Assembly: GCA_050186955.1 (NCBI GenBank)
Contig: JBFWXZ010000156.1
Coordinates: forward strand, 1-7,745
Length of the DNA stretch: 7,745 nt
From: JACKJP01 sp050186955
GTDB taxonomy: Bacteria > Pseudomonadota > Alphaproteobacteria > Rhizobiales > Tepidamorphaceae
Direction of reading: 5' to 3'
Shown here: positions 1 through 6,756 of the stretch, one piece after another
Layout: each line of letters begins with the position of its first letter
Position numbering within the stretch: the stretch's first letter is position 1
Position numbers and translations under genes: made by a program
Notes under the pieces: model-generated
Databases searched by the model: none
Seen by the model: the letters and a program-made list of their open reading frames with translations, nothing else
Told to the model about the DNA's origin: nothing

Positions 1-902
1 TGTTCGCCACCGACGATTTCTTCGGGCCGAAGGAGCGCATGCTCGACCCGGCGCCGCCGATCTTCGCCGAGGGGCGCTACGACGACCACGGCAAGTGGAT
101 GGACGGCTGGGAAAGCCGGCGCAAGCGCGTCGAGGGCTTCGACCACGCGGTGATCGCGCTCGGCCTGAGGGGCGTGGCGCGGCGCGTCGACATCGACACC
201 AGCTTCTTCACCGGCAACTACCCGCCGAAGGCGCGGCTGTGGGGCGCCGACGGCGAGGACGGCGACTGGTTCGACCTCACCGGCGAGATCGCGCTCAAGG
301 GCGATAGCCACAATCTGGTCAGGATCGCCGATCCGAAGCCCGTCACCCGGTTGAAGCTCGACATCGTTCCCGACGGCGGGGTGGCGCGGCTCAGGGTCTA
401 TGGCGAGATCCTGCCGGACTGGACGCGGGCTGGCGACGGGCCGATCGACCTGGCGGCGCTCGTCAACGGCGCGATGCCCGTGCAATGGAACGACAGCCAC
501 TACGGGGCGCCGCAATCGCTGCTGGCGCCGGGACGCGGCGTCGACATGGGCGACGGCTGGGAGACCCGCAGGCGGCGCGAGCCGGGCCATGACTGGTGCA
601 TCATCCGCCTCGGCGCGCCGGGAACGGTAGAGCGCATCCAGATCGACACCGCGCATTTCAAGGGCAATTTCCCCGACACCTGCTCGCTGCAGGCCGCCCT
701 CCTCGATAGCGACTCGATACCGTCCGATTTCGCGGCCGCCTCGCAGGACTGGCCGCTGCTGCTGGACAAGACGCCGCTGACCGCCGACGCGATCCACGAT
801 TTCGACGCGAGACCGGCGGGACCGGTCAGCCATGTGCGCCTCAACATCTTTCCCGACGGCGGGGTCAGCCGGCTGCGCCTGTTCGGAAGGCGGGCGCCGT
901 GA
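1..902 (+). CDS. alc: Allantoicase (allantoate amidinohydrolase), 5'-truncated by window edge
   Basis: Allantoicase hydrolyses allantoate to (S)-ureidoglycolate and urea in cytoplasmic purine degradation. The frame is open from base 3 to the TGA at 900-902 and gives 299 residues. The first ATG (39) is internal, because the codons before it read FATDDFFGPKERM, a conserved early segment of the family. About 30-40 N-terminal residues of the usual 330-350 are therefore outside the window. Two homologous beta-sandwich repeats are visible. The first has KWMDGWESRRKR, then DIDTSFFTGNYPP, ending LDIVPDGGVARLRVYG. The second has MGDGWETRRRR, then QIDTAHFKGNFPD, ending LNIFPDGGVSRLRLFG. This duplication is the hallmark of allantoicase. 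The stop overlaps the next gene's start by 4 bp (GTGA), so the two are probably translated together. The product is the substrate of the neighbouring lyase. Identification is secure. Confidence 0.96.
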   Translation, partial: FATDDFFGPKERMLDPAPPIFAEGRYDDHGKWMDGWESRRKRVEGFDHAVIALGLRGVARRVDIDTSFFTGNYPPKARLWGADGEDGDWFDLTGEIALKGDSHNLVRIADPKPVTRLKLDIVPDGGVARLRVYGEILPDWTRAGDGPIDLAALVNGAMPVQWNDSHYGAPQSLLAPGRGVDMGDGWETRRRREPGHDWCIIRLGAPGTVERIQIDTAHFKGNFPDTCSLQAALLDSDSIPSDFAAASQDWPLLLDKTPLTADAIHDFDARPAGPVSHVRLNIFPDGGVSRLRLFGRRAP

Positions 903-1387
903 CGCTGACGCTCAGGCCGGAGCCGCTGACGGCGGCGGGCTTCGCGCCCTTCGGCGAGATCCTCGATACCGAGGGCCGCGACAGTATCGCGATCAACCAG
1001 GGCACGGCGCGGCGCTTCCACCGCCTCGCCGAGATCGATACCGATCCCGAGGGCACCGCCGTGCTGTCGATCTTCCGGGCGGATGCGCGAAAGCTGCCGC
1101 TCGACGTCATGTTGATGGAGCGCCATCCGCTCGGCAGCCAGGCCTTCATGCCGCTGCAGGACGACCCGTATCTGGTGGTCGTGGCCGGGGATCCGGCCGA
1201 ACCGCGCTCGTTCCGCGCCTTCCGGGCGCGGCGGCAGGGCGTCAATTTCCGCCGCGGCGCGTGGCATCACCCGCTGATCGCGCTCAGCCGCGGGACCTCG
1301 TTCCTGATCGCCGACCGCGACGGACCGGGCGAGAATCTGGAGGAATATCCGCTGCGGGAAGGCATGATCGTCGTTTCCGACGATTGA
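899..1387 (+). CDS. allA: Ureidoglycolate lyase
   Basis: This cupin-fold enzyme splits (S)-ureidoglycolate into glyoxylate and urea, the step after allantoicase. The product is 162 residues, about the normal family length (roughly 160-170). Family motifs are clear: ERHPLGSQAFMPL around residues 78-90, GVNFRRGAWHHPL around 114-126 with the paired His of the active-site region, and FLIADRDGPGENLEE near the C-terminus. The start is GTG at 899, overlapping the allantoicase stop. It has a good Shine-Dalgarno-like GGAAGG at 885-890, 8 nt upstream, and the following residues (MTLTLRPEPLTAAGFAPFGEIL) match the expected family N-terminus. It is the last gene of its operon in this window. Its stop lies 6 bp from the stop of the convergent HlyD-type gene. 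Confidence 0.95.
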   Translation: MTLTLRPEPLTAAGFAPFGEILDTEGRDSIAINQGTARRFHRLAEIDTDPEGTAVLSIFRADARKLPLDVMLMERHPLGSQAFMPLQDDPYLVVVAGDPAEPRSFRAFRARRQGVNFRRGAWHHPLIALSRGTSFLIADRDGPGENLEEYPLREGMIVVSDD

Positions 1388-1393
1388 GCGGGG

Positions 1394-2716
1394 CTATCTT
1401 TCGCGCAGCGCCTCGTGCCGCATGCGGTTGAGCGGCTTCAGCACATATTGCAGCACCGTGCGCTCGCCGGTCTGGATGTCGACGGTGCCGGTCATGCCGG
1501 GAATGATCGGCAGCTCGTTGCCGGCGCGGTCGGCGAAGCCGCCCTCGGTCCGGACCACGACGCGGTAGAAGGTCTCGCCGCGCGTCGTCGCGAAGGTGTC
1601 GGCGCTGACGCGCTCCACGGTCCCCTTCAGCGAGCCGTAGATCAGATAGTCGTAGGCGGTGAGCTTGACCCGGGCCGGCTGGCCGGGGCGGATGAAGGCG
1701 ACGTCCTTGGGGCGCACCTCGGCCTCGACCAGCAGCGTGTCGTCGACCGGGATGATGGCGACGATGTCGGTGCCGGGCTGGACCACGGCGCCGATGGAGG
1801 TGACGGACACCTTGTTGACGATGCCGCGAGCCGGGCTGCGCAGCACGGTGCGGGTCACGCGGTCGCTGGCGCCGCGGCGCGATTCCTCGAGCACCGCGAG
1901 CTCGGCGCGGGCCTTGGCGAGGCCCTCGCGGGCCTCCGCCCGGACGGTCGCGCCGGCGGCGGCGAAACGCGCCTCCGCCTCGTCGATCGCCGCCTCGGCG
2001 CGCGGGATGCCGGCGCGCGTATAGGCGATCTCACCGTCGACCTCGGCGAGCTGGCGCTCCAGCCGCAGCATGTCGATCTCGGGAACGACGCCGCGCTTGC
2101 GGAGCTGTTGCGTCAGCTCGACCTCGCGGGCAAGCGGCGTACGGGTCGCCACCAGCTTCTCCTCGCGCGCCTTCAGCTCGTTCAGCTCCTGCCGGCGCTG
2201 CGAGAGCTGCAATTGCAGGACGGCTTCCTCCTGCGCGACGCGCTGGCGGCGGGCGAGGAAGCTCGCCTTCTCGGCGGCGACGCGGTCGGGCGCCGCCTCC
2301 TCGAGCGCCGGGTCGACCGCCATCGCCTCGGCGCCGCCGGCCTCGGCCTCCAGCCGCGCGACCAGCGCCTCGATGGCGTTGCGGCGCTCGCGCAGCTCGC
2401 CGAGATCGGAGGAAGCCGCGGTATCGTCGATGCGCAGCAACACCTGCCCCTCCTCGACCAGATCGCCCTCGCGCACCTCGATGGCGCGGACGATGCCGGG
2501 CTCCAGCGACTGCACGACCTGGGTCTGCGAGGAGGGGATGACGGTTCCCTGCCCGCTCGTCACCTCGTCGAGCGTCGCGTAGGACGCCCAGCCGAGGGCG
2601 GCGGCGAGCGCCAGGGCGACGACAAATATCTGCACCCAGCCGCCGCGCGTGCCGCGCTCGGCGACGGCGGCGCGCACGTCGTTGGTGAAGGCCAGATCCT
2701 CGCGGTGCTGCCTCAT
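1394..2716 (-). CDS. HlyD-family type I secretion membrane fusion protein
   Basis: This periplasmic adaptor links the inner-membrane ABC exporter to the TolC-type channel. The protein is 440 residues. It has a short cytoplasmic N-terminus, one membrane segment at about 27-47 (VQIFVVALALAAALGWASYA), and a first lipoyl half at about 66-98 (VVQSLEPGIVRAIEVREGDLVEEG). A long Ala/Glu/Arg-rich coiled-coil hairpin covers about 100-285. The second lipoyl half is near 290-325 (LRSPARGIVNKVSV), followed by a beta-barrel. The C-terminus IIPGMTGTVDIQTGERTVLQYVL (404-426) fits the HlyD secretion signature as I know it. The frame is open further upstream to 2932, but that part lies inside the ABC gene and reads as Arg/Pro-rich nonsense. 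ATG 2716-2714 overlaps the ABC stop as ATGA, has a weak AAGG 7 nt before it, and gives the normal N-terminus. The gene is probably translationally coupled to the ABC gene. Confidence 0.93.
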   Translation of the reverse strand: MRQHREDLAFTNDVRAAVAERGTRGGWVQIFVVALALAAALGWASYATLDEVTSGQGTVIPSSQTQVVQSLEPGIVRAIEVREGDLVEEGQVLLRIDDTAASSDLGELRERRNAIEALVARLEAEAGGAEAMAVDPALEEAAPDRVAAEKASFLARRQRVAQEEAVLQLQLSQRRQELNELKAREEKLVATRTPLAREVELTQQLRKRGVVPEIDMLRLERQLAEVDGEIAYTRAGIPRAEAAIDEAEARFAAAGATVRAEAREGLAKARAELAVLEESRRGASDRVTRTVLRSPARGIVNKVSVTSIGAVVQPGTDIVAIIPVDDTLLVEAEVRPKDVAFIRPGQPARVKLTAYDYLIYGSLKGTVERVSADTFATTRGETFYRVVVRTEGGFADRAGNELPIIPGMTGTVDIQTGERTVLQYVLKPLNRMRHEALRER

Positions 2717-4929
2717 GGCGCGGCCTTGGTGTGGATCGAGCCGGTGGCGCGCGGCTTGACGACAGGTTGCCTCGCGGCCTGCCTGGCGCCGGCCTGCAGC
2801 GTCGCCAGCACCTTGTCGCGCGGGCCGTCGGCGACGACCCGTCCCTGGTCGAGGACGATTAGCCTGCCGACATGGTTGAGGAAGGCGCCGCGATGGGTCG
2901 AGACGATGAGGGTGCGGTCGGGGCCGAGCCATTTCTCCAGCCGGGCGACGAGCTGCGCCTCGCTGGTGCCGTCCATGGCGTTGGAGGATTCGTCGAGGAA
3001 GAGGATGCGCGGCTCGCGCGCCAGCATGCGCGCCAGCGCCAGCGCCTGCCGCTGGCCGCCGGACAAGCCCCGCCCGCGCTCGCCGACCGGCATGGCGAGG
3101 CCGAGCGGATCGGTTGCGGCGAAGGCGTCGACGCCGGCGATGCGGGCGGCCTCGGCGACGGCTTCCTCGGCGGCTCCGGGCGCGCCGAGAAGGATGTTGT
3201 CGCGCAGGGTGCCGGCGAAGATGTCGGCCTCCTGCGGCACATAGGCGACCGCCTGCCTGAGATCGGCGATCTCATAGGCGCGGCTGTCGAGCCCGCCGAT
3301 CAGCAGGGTGCCGGAGGACACCTCGTGGAAACCGGCGAGCAGCTTGCCGAAGGTGGTCTTGCCGGAACCGATGCGGCCGATGATTCCGACGCGCTCGCCG
3401 GGCCGGATGGTGAGGGCGACATCGTCGAGGGTCGGCCTGCCGGCGCCGGGATAGGTGAAGGAGACGCCGCGGAACTCGATGGAGGCCTCGCCGATGGCGC
3501 GGCCGGAGACGATGCGCGGCCGGAGCTCGGAATCGAGCGCCATCAGCCCGGAGATGCCGCGCATCGCCGAGAAGGCCTGCTGGGCGCGGGCGATGGTGGT
3601 GGCGATCTGCCCGAGCGGGCTCAGGATGCGGCTCGACAGGATGTTGGCGGCAATCAGCGCGCCGATGGTGATGTCGCCGCCGGTGACGAGGAAGACGCCC
3701 CAGACGATGACGACGACGCTGACGGCCTGCTGCACCGAGGTGGTGAAGTAGAGCGCCAGCGCCGACCACAGCCGCGCCGAGGCGCTGGCGCGCGCGGTCG
3801 CCGCCACCGCCTCCTCCCACTTGCGCTGGACGACGCCCTCGCCGCCGGCGGCCTTGATGCTCTCGATGCCGACGAGGCTCTCGACGAGGATCGACTGGCG
3901 GCGCGCGCTCTGCTCCTGCGTGCGCTCGACCGAGCGCGACAGCGGGAACTGCACCAGCAGGGCGAACACGATCACCACCGGCACGGCGACCAGCGGCACC
4001 CAGGCCAGCGGCCCGACGATCAGCCACAGCACGGCGACGAAGATGCCGATGAACAGGAGGTCGGTGGCGGCGACGATGCTGGCGGAGGTGAAGAAGTCGC
4101 GCACCGTCTCGAACTCGCGGATGAGGTTCGACACCGCGCCCGCCGGCTGCATGCGGCTCGCCATGCGCAGGCCCATCGCGTGCTCGAAGAGGTCGGCGGC
4201 GACCCGCATGTCGACGCGCCGCCCGGCGCGGTCGAGGGTGAGCGTGCGCAGCAGGCGGAACATGAATTCGAAGACGAGCGCCACCGAGACGCCGATGGCC
4301 AGCGCCCACAGGGTGGGCAGGGCGAAATTCGGGATGACGCGGTCGTAGACGTTCATCACGAAGAGCGGCACGGCGAGGCCGAGCAGGTTGATGAAAAGGG
4401 CGGCCAGCGCGATCTGCGTCCATGACGGCCAGAAGCGGCGCACCGTCGGCCAGAGCCAGTGGCGGCCGGCGGCGCGGACCTTCTCGTCGTCCTCGGGCGT
4501 CACGTAGATGACGTGGCCGAGGATCTTCGCCTGCAACTCGTCGCGCGGCACCTTGTGGGTCTCGGCGGAGCGCTGCGGGAAGACGACGTCGAGCATGCCG
4601 GTCTGCGGCTCGACCCGGCTCACCACCGCCGCGTCGCCGCTGCGCGTCAGCACGATGAAGGGGGCGACGGTCGGCGGGATGTCGGCGAGGCGGCGCTCGA
4701 CCACGCGGGCGACGATGCCGGCCCTGGCCGCGGCGCGGGCGAAGAGATCGACGCTCAGCCGGCTGCCGCGCAGCGGCAGGCCGGCGAGGATCGCGGCGCG
4801 CGAGAAGGGGCGCCCGAACACCCGCGCGACATGACCGAGGCAGTAGAGGAGATGATCGTCCAGCGGACCGGGCGCGGCGGCGGCCGGCGCCTGCGGGGCG
4901 GCTTCGCTTTCCTGTTCTGTCCTACGCAT
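2713..4929 (-). CDS. Type I secretion ABC transporter, permease/ATPase with degenerate C39-like domain (LapB/HlyB type)
   Basis: This inner-membrane ATPase energises one-step export of a large substrate. From ATG 4929 it is 738 residues. A C39-like domain covers about 24-147; the position of the catalytic Cys is His26 (DHLLYCL), so it should bind substrate rather than cut a leader. About six membrane segments lie between 169 and 440, and the nucleotide-binding domain is about 485-715. Walker A is GRIGSGKT (518-525, Lys524), the Q-loop Gln is 566, the signature LSGGQ is 622-626, Walker B ends Asp646-Glu647 and the H-loop His is 679. The Walker B/D-loop stretch reads DESSNAMD instead of the common DEPTSALD. 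A basic tail of about 28 residues follows the NBD. An alternative ATG at 4977 would add 16 residues (MCAGRVAAAGSRGGLL) and leave 9 nt after the tolC stop. I prefer 4929 because it has a GGGGG 7 nt upstream and a more typical N-terminus, but the choice is open. The downstream hlyD overlaps by 4 bp. Confidence 0.95.
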   Translation of the reverse strand: MRRTEQESEAAPQAPAAAAPGPLDDHLLYCLGHVARVFGRPFSRAAILAGLPLRGSRLSVDLFARAAARAGIVARVVERRLADIPPTVAPFIVLTRSGDAAVVSRVEPQTGMLDVVFPQRSAETHKVPRDELQAKILGHVIYVTPEDDEKVRAAGRHWLWPTVRRFWPSWTQIALAALFINLLGLAVPLFVMNVYDRVIPNFALPTLWALAIGVSVALVFEFMFRLLRTLTLDRAGRRVDMRVAADLFEHAMGLRMASRMQPAGAVSNLIREFETVRDFFTSASIVAATDLLFIGIFVAVLWLIVGPLAWVPLVAVPVVIVFALLVQFPLSRSVERTQEQSARRQSILVESLVGIESIKAAGGEGVVQRKWEEAVAATARASASARLWSALALYFTTSVQQAVSVVVIVWGVFLVTGGDITIGALIAANILSSRILSPLGQIATTIARAQQAFSAMRGISGLMALDSELRPRIVSGRAIGEASIEFRGVSFTYPGAGRPTLDDVALTIRPGERVGIIGRIGSGKTTFGKLLAGFHEVSSGTLLIGGLDSRAYEIADLRQAVAYVPQEADIFAGTLRDNILLGAPGAAEEAVAEAARIAGVDAFAATDPLGLAMPVGERGRGLSGGQRQALALARMLAREPRILFLDESSNAMDGTSEAQLVARLEKWLGPDRTLIVSTHRGAFLNHVGRLIVLDQGRVVADGPRDKVLATLQAGARQAARQPVVKPRATGSIHTKAAP

Positions 4930-4986
4930 CAACAAGCCCCCGCGCGACCCGGCCGCCGCGACGCGGCCGGCGCACATGGGAGAACC

Positions 4987-6372
4987 CTATTCGAGCGGAT
5001 TGCCATCCGACAGCGGCTCGATGCGCACGTCGAAGATGTTCGAGTGCAGGCGCTCGAGATTGCCCGTTTCGGTTTCCGGCGGCGGCTCGATGCCGAACTC
5101 GTCGAGCAGCAGGCCCATGGTGGCGAGAAGCTGGTAGCCGCCGAAGGTGCGCAGCGCCCGCAGGCTGGTGGCCTGGAACCGGTTGCTGAACAGCGCGCTC
5201 TCGGCGTCGAGCAGATCGAGCAGGCTGCGCTTGGAAAGGCGGTATTCCTCGGAATAGGCGTCGACGATCCGGCGGCTGGCGGCGACCTGCCGGTCGACCA
5301 CGTCGACGCGCGCCGAGCCGGTGTAGTAGGCGGCGAATGCGCGGTCGACGCCGAGGCCGGTGGTGCGGACCCTCACAGCCTGCTCGCTGCGCGCCTCGCC
5401 GACGCGCTGCTGCAGCTCGGCCTCGCGGCTGCGGCGTATGCCGCCGTCGAAGATGTTCCAGGTCAGGGTGATGCGGGCGATGTATTCGTCGTCCTGGCCG
5501 GGCACGGCGTTGAGATCCTCGCCGAAGCGGGCCGAGCCCTCGAGCCCGATCGTCGGGAAATAGGCGCCGCGGCTCTGCTTCAGCGCCAGTTCCGCGACCT
5601 CGACATCGGCATCGGCGGCGCGGATCGCCGGATTGTTGGCGAGCGCGCCGCGGATCGCCTCGTCGCGGGTGCGCGGCAGATGGCCGGGCATCGGCACGCC
5701 GGCGAGGTTCGACGGCGCCTCGCCGATCGCCTCGCGGAACTTCGCGACGGCCTCCTGATAGGCCTGCAGCACCTGCGCCTCGACGGCTTCCGCGGCGGCG
5801 ACCCGCTCCTGGGTCTGGCCGATATCGCTTTCCGGCGCCTTGCCGCCGTCGACGAGCTGCATGACCTGGGTGAGGATGCCGCGATGGCGCTCGACATTCT
5901 CGTGGGCGATGGAGAGCAGCCGGGCATGGCGATCGACGTCGATATAGGCCTCGACGGCGTTCAGCGCGGCGACCTCGGAACGCTGGAGCAGCCGCAGCGC
6001 CGCGGCGTCGATGCGCGCCGCGTTGCGGTAGATGTCGTTGGCGCGCGTCCAGCCGTTGAACAGGACCTGCCGGACCGTCAGCTTGACCTCGCGGGCGTCG
6101 CGCCACAGATCGTTGCGCTCGGGCGCCAGGCCGTTGGGCCGGTCGATGCGCTGGGCGCCGTAATCGGCGTCGAGGGTGACGGTGGGAAACAGCCGGCCCT
6201 GCGACTGCCGCATCTCGAAGGCGGTGGCGCGGCGATTGTATCTGGCCGCGAGCACGCTGGGATGGGTTTCGACGGCGAGGCGAACCGCCTGCGGCAGCGT
6301 TATGGCTTCCGCAGGGGCAGTGAGGAACACGCCCGCCAGCAACGCACAGCCGAAAGCTGTCGACTTCCTCAT
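4987..6372 (-). CDS. TolC-family outer-membrane efflux protein of the type I secretion system
   Basis: This is the outer-membrane channel and periplasmic tunnel of the exporter, 461 residues. A Sec signal peptide is evident: MRKS, a hydrophobic core, then the cleavage motif AEA, probably cut after Ala23. The mature part shows the internal TolC duplication. Each half opens with a helix and a beta-hairpin ending in FNGWTR (105-110) or IFDGGIRRS (307-315). Each is followed by a long helical stretch with SDIGQTQERVAAAEA (182-196) or SLLDLLDAESALFSNR (383-398). Length is normal for TolC/LapE-type proteins. After the core (about residue 420) there is a Pro/Glu-rich tail of about 40 residues that I cannot assign. 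ATG 6372-6370 has a GGCGGGG-type purine stretch just upstream and gives a proper signal peptide, so the start is well supported. It is first in the operon; the ABC gene follows after 57 nt, or 9 nt if the longer ABC start is used. Confidence 0.95.
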   Translation of the reverse strand: MRKSTAFGCALLAGVFLTAPAEAITLPQAVRLAVETHPSVLAARYNRRATAFEMRQSQGRLFPTVTLDADYGAQRIDRPNGLAPERNDLWRDAREVKLTVRQVLFNGWTRANDIYRNAARIDAAALRLLQRSEVAALNAVEAYIDVDRHARLLSIAHENVERHRGILTQVMQLVDGGKAPESDIGQTQERVAAAEAVEAQVLQAYQEAVAKFREAIGEAPSNLAGVPMPGHLPRTRDEAIRGALANNPAIRAADADVEVAELALKQSRGAYFPTIGLEGSARFGEDLNAVPGQDDEYIARITLTWNIFDGGIRRSREAELQQRVGEARSEQAVRVRTTGLGVDRAFAAYYTGSARVDVVDRQVAASRRIVDAYSEEYRLSKRSLLDLLDAESALFSNRFQATSLRALRTFGGYQLLATMGLLLDEFGIEPPPETETGNLERLHSNIFDVRIEPLSDGNPLE

Positions 6373-6391
6373 CCGTAACGCCCCGCCCGTT

Positions 6392-6410
6392 TTTCCAGTT
6401 TTCCTGGAAA
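6392..6410. promoter_or_regulatory. Inverted repeat TTTCCAG-N5-CTGGAAA upstream of the tolC-type gene
   Basis: This is a perfect 7-bp inverted repeat: arms 6392-6398 and 6404-6410, with spacer TTTTC. It ends 19 nt upstream of the ATG of the tolC-type gene and just beyond its ribosome-binding region. It could be an operator for a dimeric regulator or a small leader hairpin in the operon's mRNA. On the minus strand it is not followed by a U-run, so it does not look like a terminator. The repeat itself is seen directly; its function is inferred. Confidence 0.45.
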
Positions 6411-6484
6411 TTTCGTCTTATGCCGCCGTGGATTCGCCGTCCCCCGAGACAGACGGCGCCCTCGAAATCCTGCCCAAGCCTCGC

Positions 6485-6510
6485 TTAACGAATACGTTAA
6501 CCAGAGGTTA
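6485..6510. promoter_or_regulatory. Two overlapping palindromes, putative operator
   Basis: TTAACG-AATA-CGTTAA (6485-6500) is a perfect 6-bp inverted repeat with a 4-bp spacer. It shares bases with a second perfect repeat, TAACC-AGA-GGTTA (6498-6510). Abutting palindromes of this size in a divergent promoter region are typical binding sites for dimeric HTH regulators. The regulator cannot be named from the sequence. The TTAA half-sites are 8 bp apart rather than the 7 bp expected for CtrA. Confidence 0.45.
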
Positions 6511-6557
6511 CTACGGCCTTGCTTTCTCTCGCCTCGCCATGATCATAATATAGGCAA

Positions 6558-6569
6558 AATAACCTTATT
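6558..6569. promoter_or_regulatory. AATAA-CC-TTATT palindrome in AT-rich island
   Basis: This is a perfect 5-bp inverted repeat with a 2-bp spacer, lying next to the leftward TATATT box (6547-6552). Runs of A/T with T-A steps in a GC-rich alphaproteobacterial genome are the kind of DNA bound by MucR/Ros-type silencers, but that link is only an inference. AT-rich sequence produces short palindromes by chance, so confidence is low. Confidence 0.25.
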
Positions 6570-6632
6570 ATTACTTCACAATGTCGAGGCTTTACTTGTG
6601 TATTTTTCGAACTCTCTTCAGGTCAAACCCAG

Positions 6633-6661
6633 TTTACGCAAAGTAATTTAGCAAGTATATT
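6633..6661 (+). promoter_or_regulatory. Candidate sigma-70-like promoter for the FecR-domain gene
   Basis: TTTACG (6633-6638, 4 of 6 matches to TTGACA) and TATATT (6656-6661, 5 of 6 matches to TATAAT) are separated by the ideal 17 bp. Transcription would begin near 6668, leaving a leader of about 90 nt before the ATG at 6757. A second, weaker pair lies just upstream: TTCACA 6575-6580, 18 bp, then TGTATT 6599-6604. AT-rich DNA yields such pairs by chance, so this is a candidate only. Confidence 0.45.
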
Positions 6662-6684
6662 CCGCCACGCAACCGGTAGCAACA

Positions 6685-6705
6685 GGCGGACGGCCTGCCT
6701 CCGCC
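6685..6705 (+). promoter_or_regulatory. GC-rich stem-loop in the leader of the FecR-domain gene
   Basis: GGCGGA (6685-6690) pairs perfectly with TCCGCC (6700-6705) around a 9-nt loop, just downstream of the predicted transcription start. No U-run follows directly, so it is not a classic terminator. It may be an RNA structure that affects stability or translation of a very long mRNA, or may have no role. Confidence 0.3.
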
Positions 6706-6756
6706 CTCTTGCACCGTCTTTTCTCGGGGAACAGGGACGGGCGAGCGACGCAAGCC

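Larger units (their letters stand above)
6373..6756. other. Divergent intergenic regulatory region between tolC-type gene and FecR-domain gene
   Basis: These 384 bp separate two genes that point away from each other, so they should hold the promoters of both the exporter operon (leftward) and the FecR-domain gene (rightward). I see no convincing ORF. The centre is strikingly AT-rich: 6541-6660 has 39 G+C in 120 bases by count, against roughly 70% in the flanking genes. The region contains several short perfect inverted repeats and promoter-like hexamers, listed separately. For the leftward operon only a -10-like TATATT (minus strand, 6552-6547) is visible, without a good -35, so that promoter is not assigned. 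Confidence 0.75.

Noticed and set aside
500..1270. 256-residue frame on the - strand opposite allantoicase and ureidoglycolate lyase
   Set aside because: It covers two well-identified enzymes and has no recognisable domain.
2717..2932. Upstream extension of the HlyD-type frame by 72 residues
   Set aside because: It lies wholly inside the ABC exporter's ATPase domain and reads as Arg/Pro-rich sequence. The ATGA overlap start at 2716 gives a normal HlyD N-terminus.
1415..3244. 609-residue open frame on the + strand opposite the HlyD and ABC genes
   Set aside because: Its translation is rich in Arg, Ala, Gly, Asp and His without domain character, and it lies antisense to two clear family members. 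Long antisense frames are usual at about 70% G+C.
2872..4425. 517-residue + strand frame, and a 383-residue - strand frame (3272-4423), within the ABC gene
   Set aside because: Asp/Glu/Gly-rich and Arg/His-rich translations respectively, with no domains; both are shadows of the ABC exporter frame.
4459..6378. 639-residue open frame on the + strand opposite the ABC start and the TolC-type gene
   Set aside because: Antisense shadow of a protein with signal peptide and TolC duplication; the composition is typical of reverse-strand reading and no motif is recognisable.
6485..6500. CtrA-type binding site (TTAA-N7-TTAA)
   Set aside because: The two TTAA half-sites are 8 bp apart, not 7, and the element is better described as a perfect palindrome.
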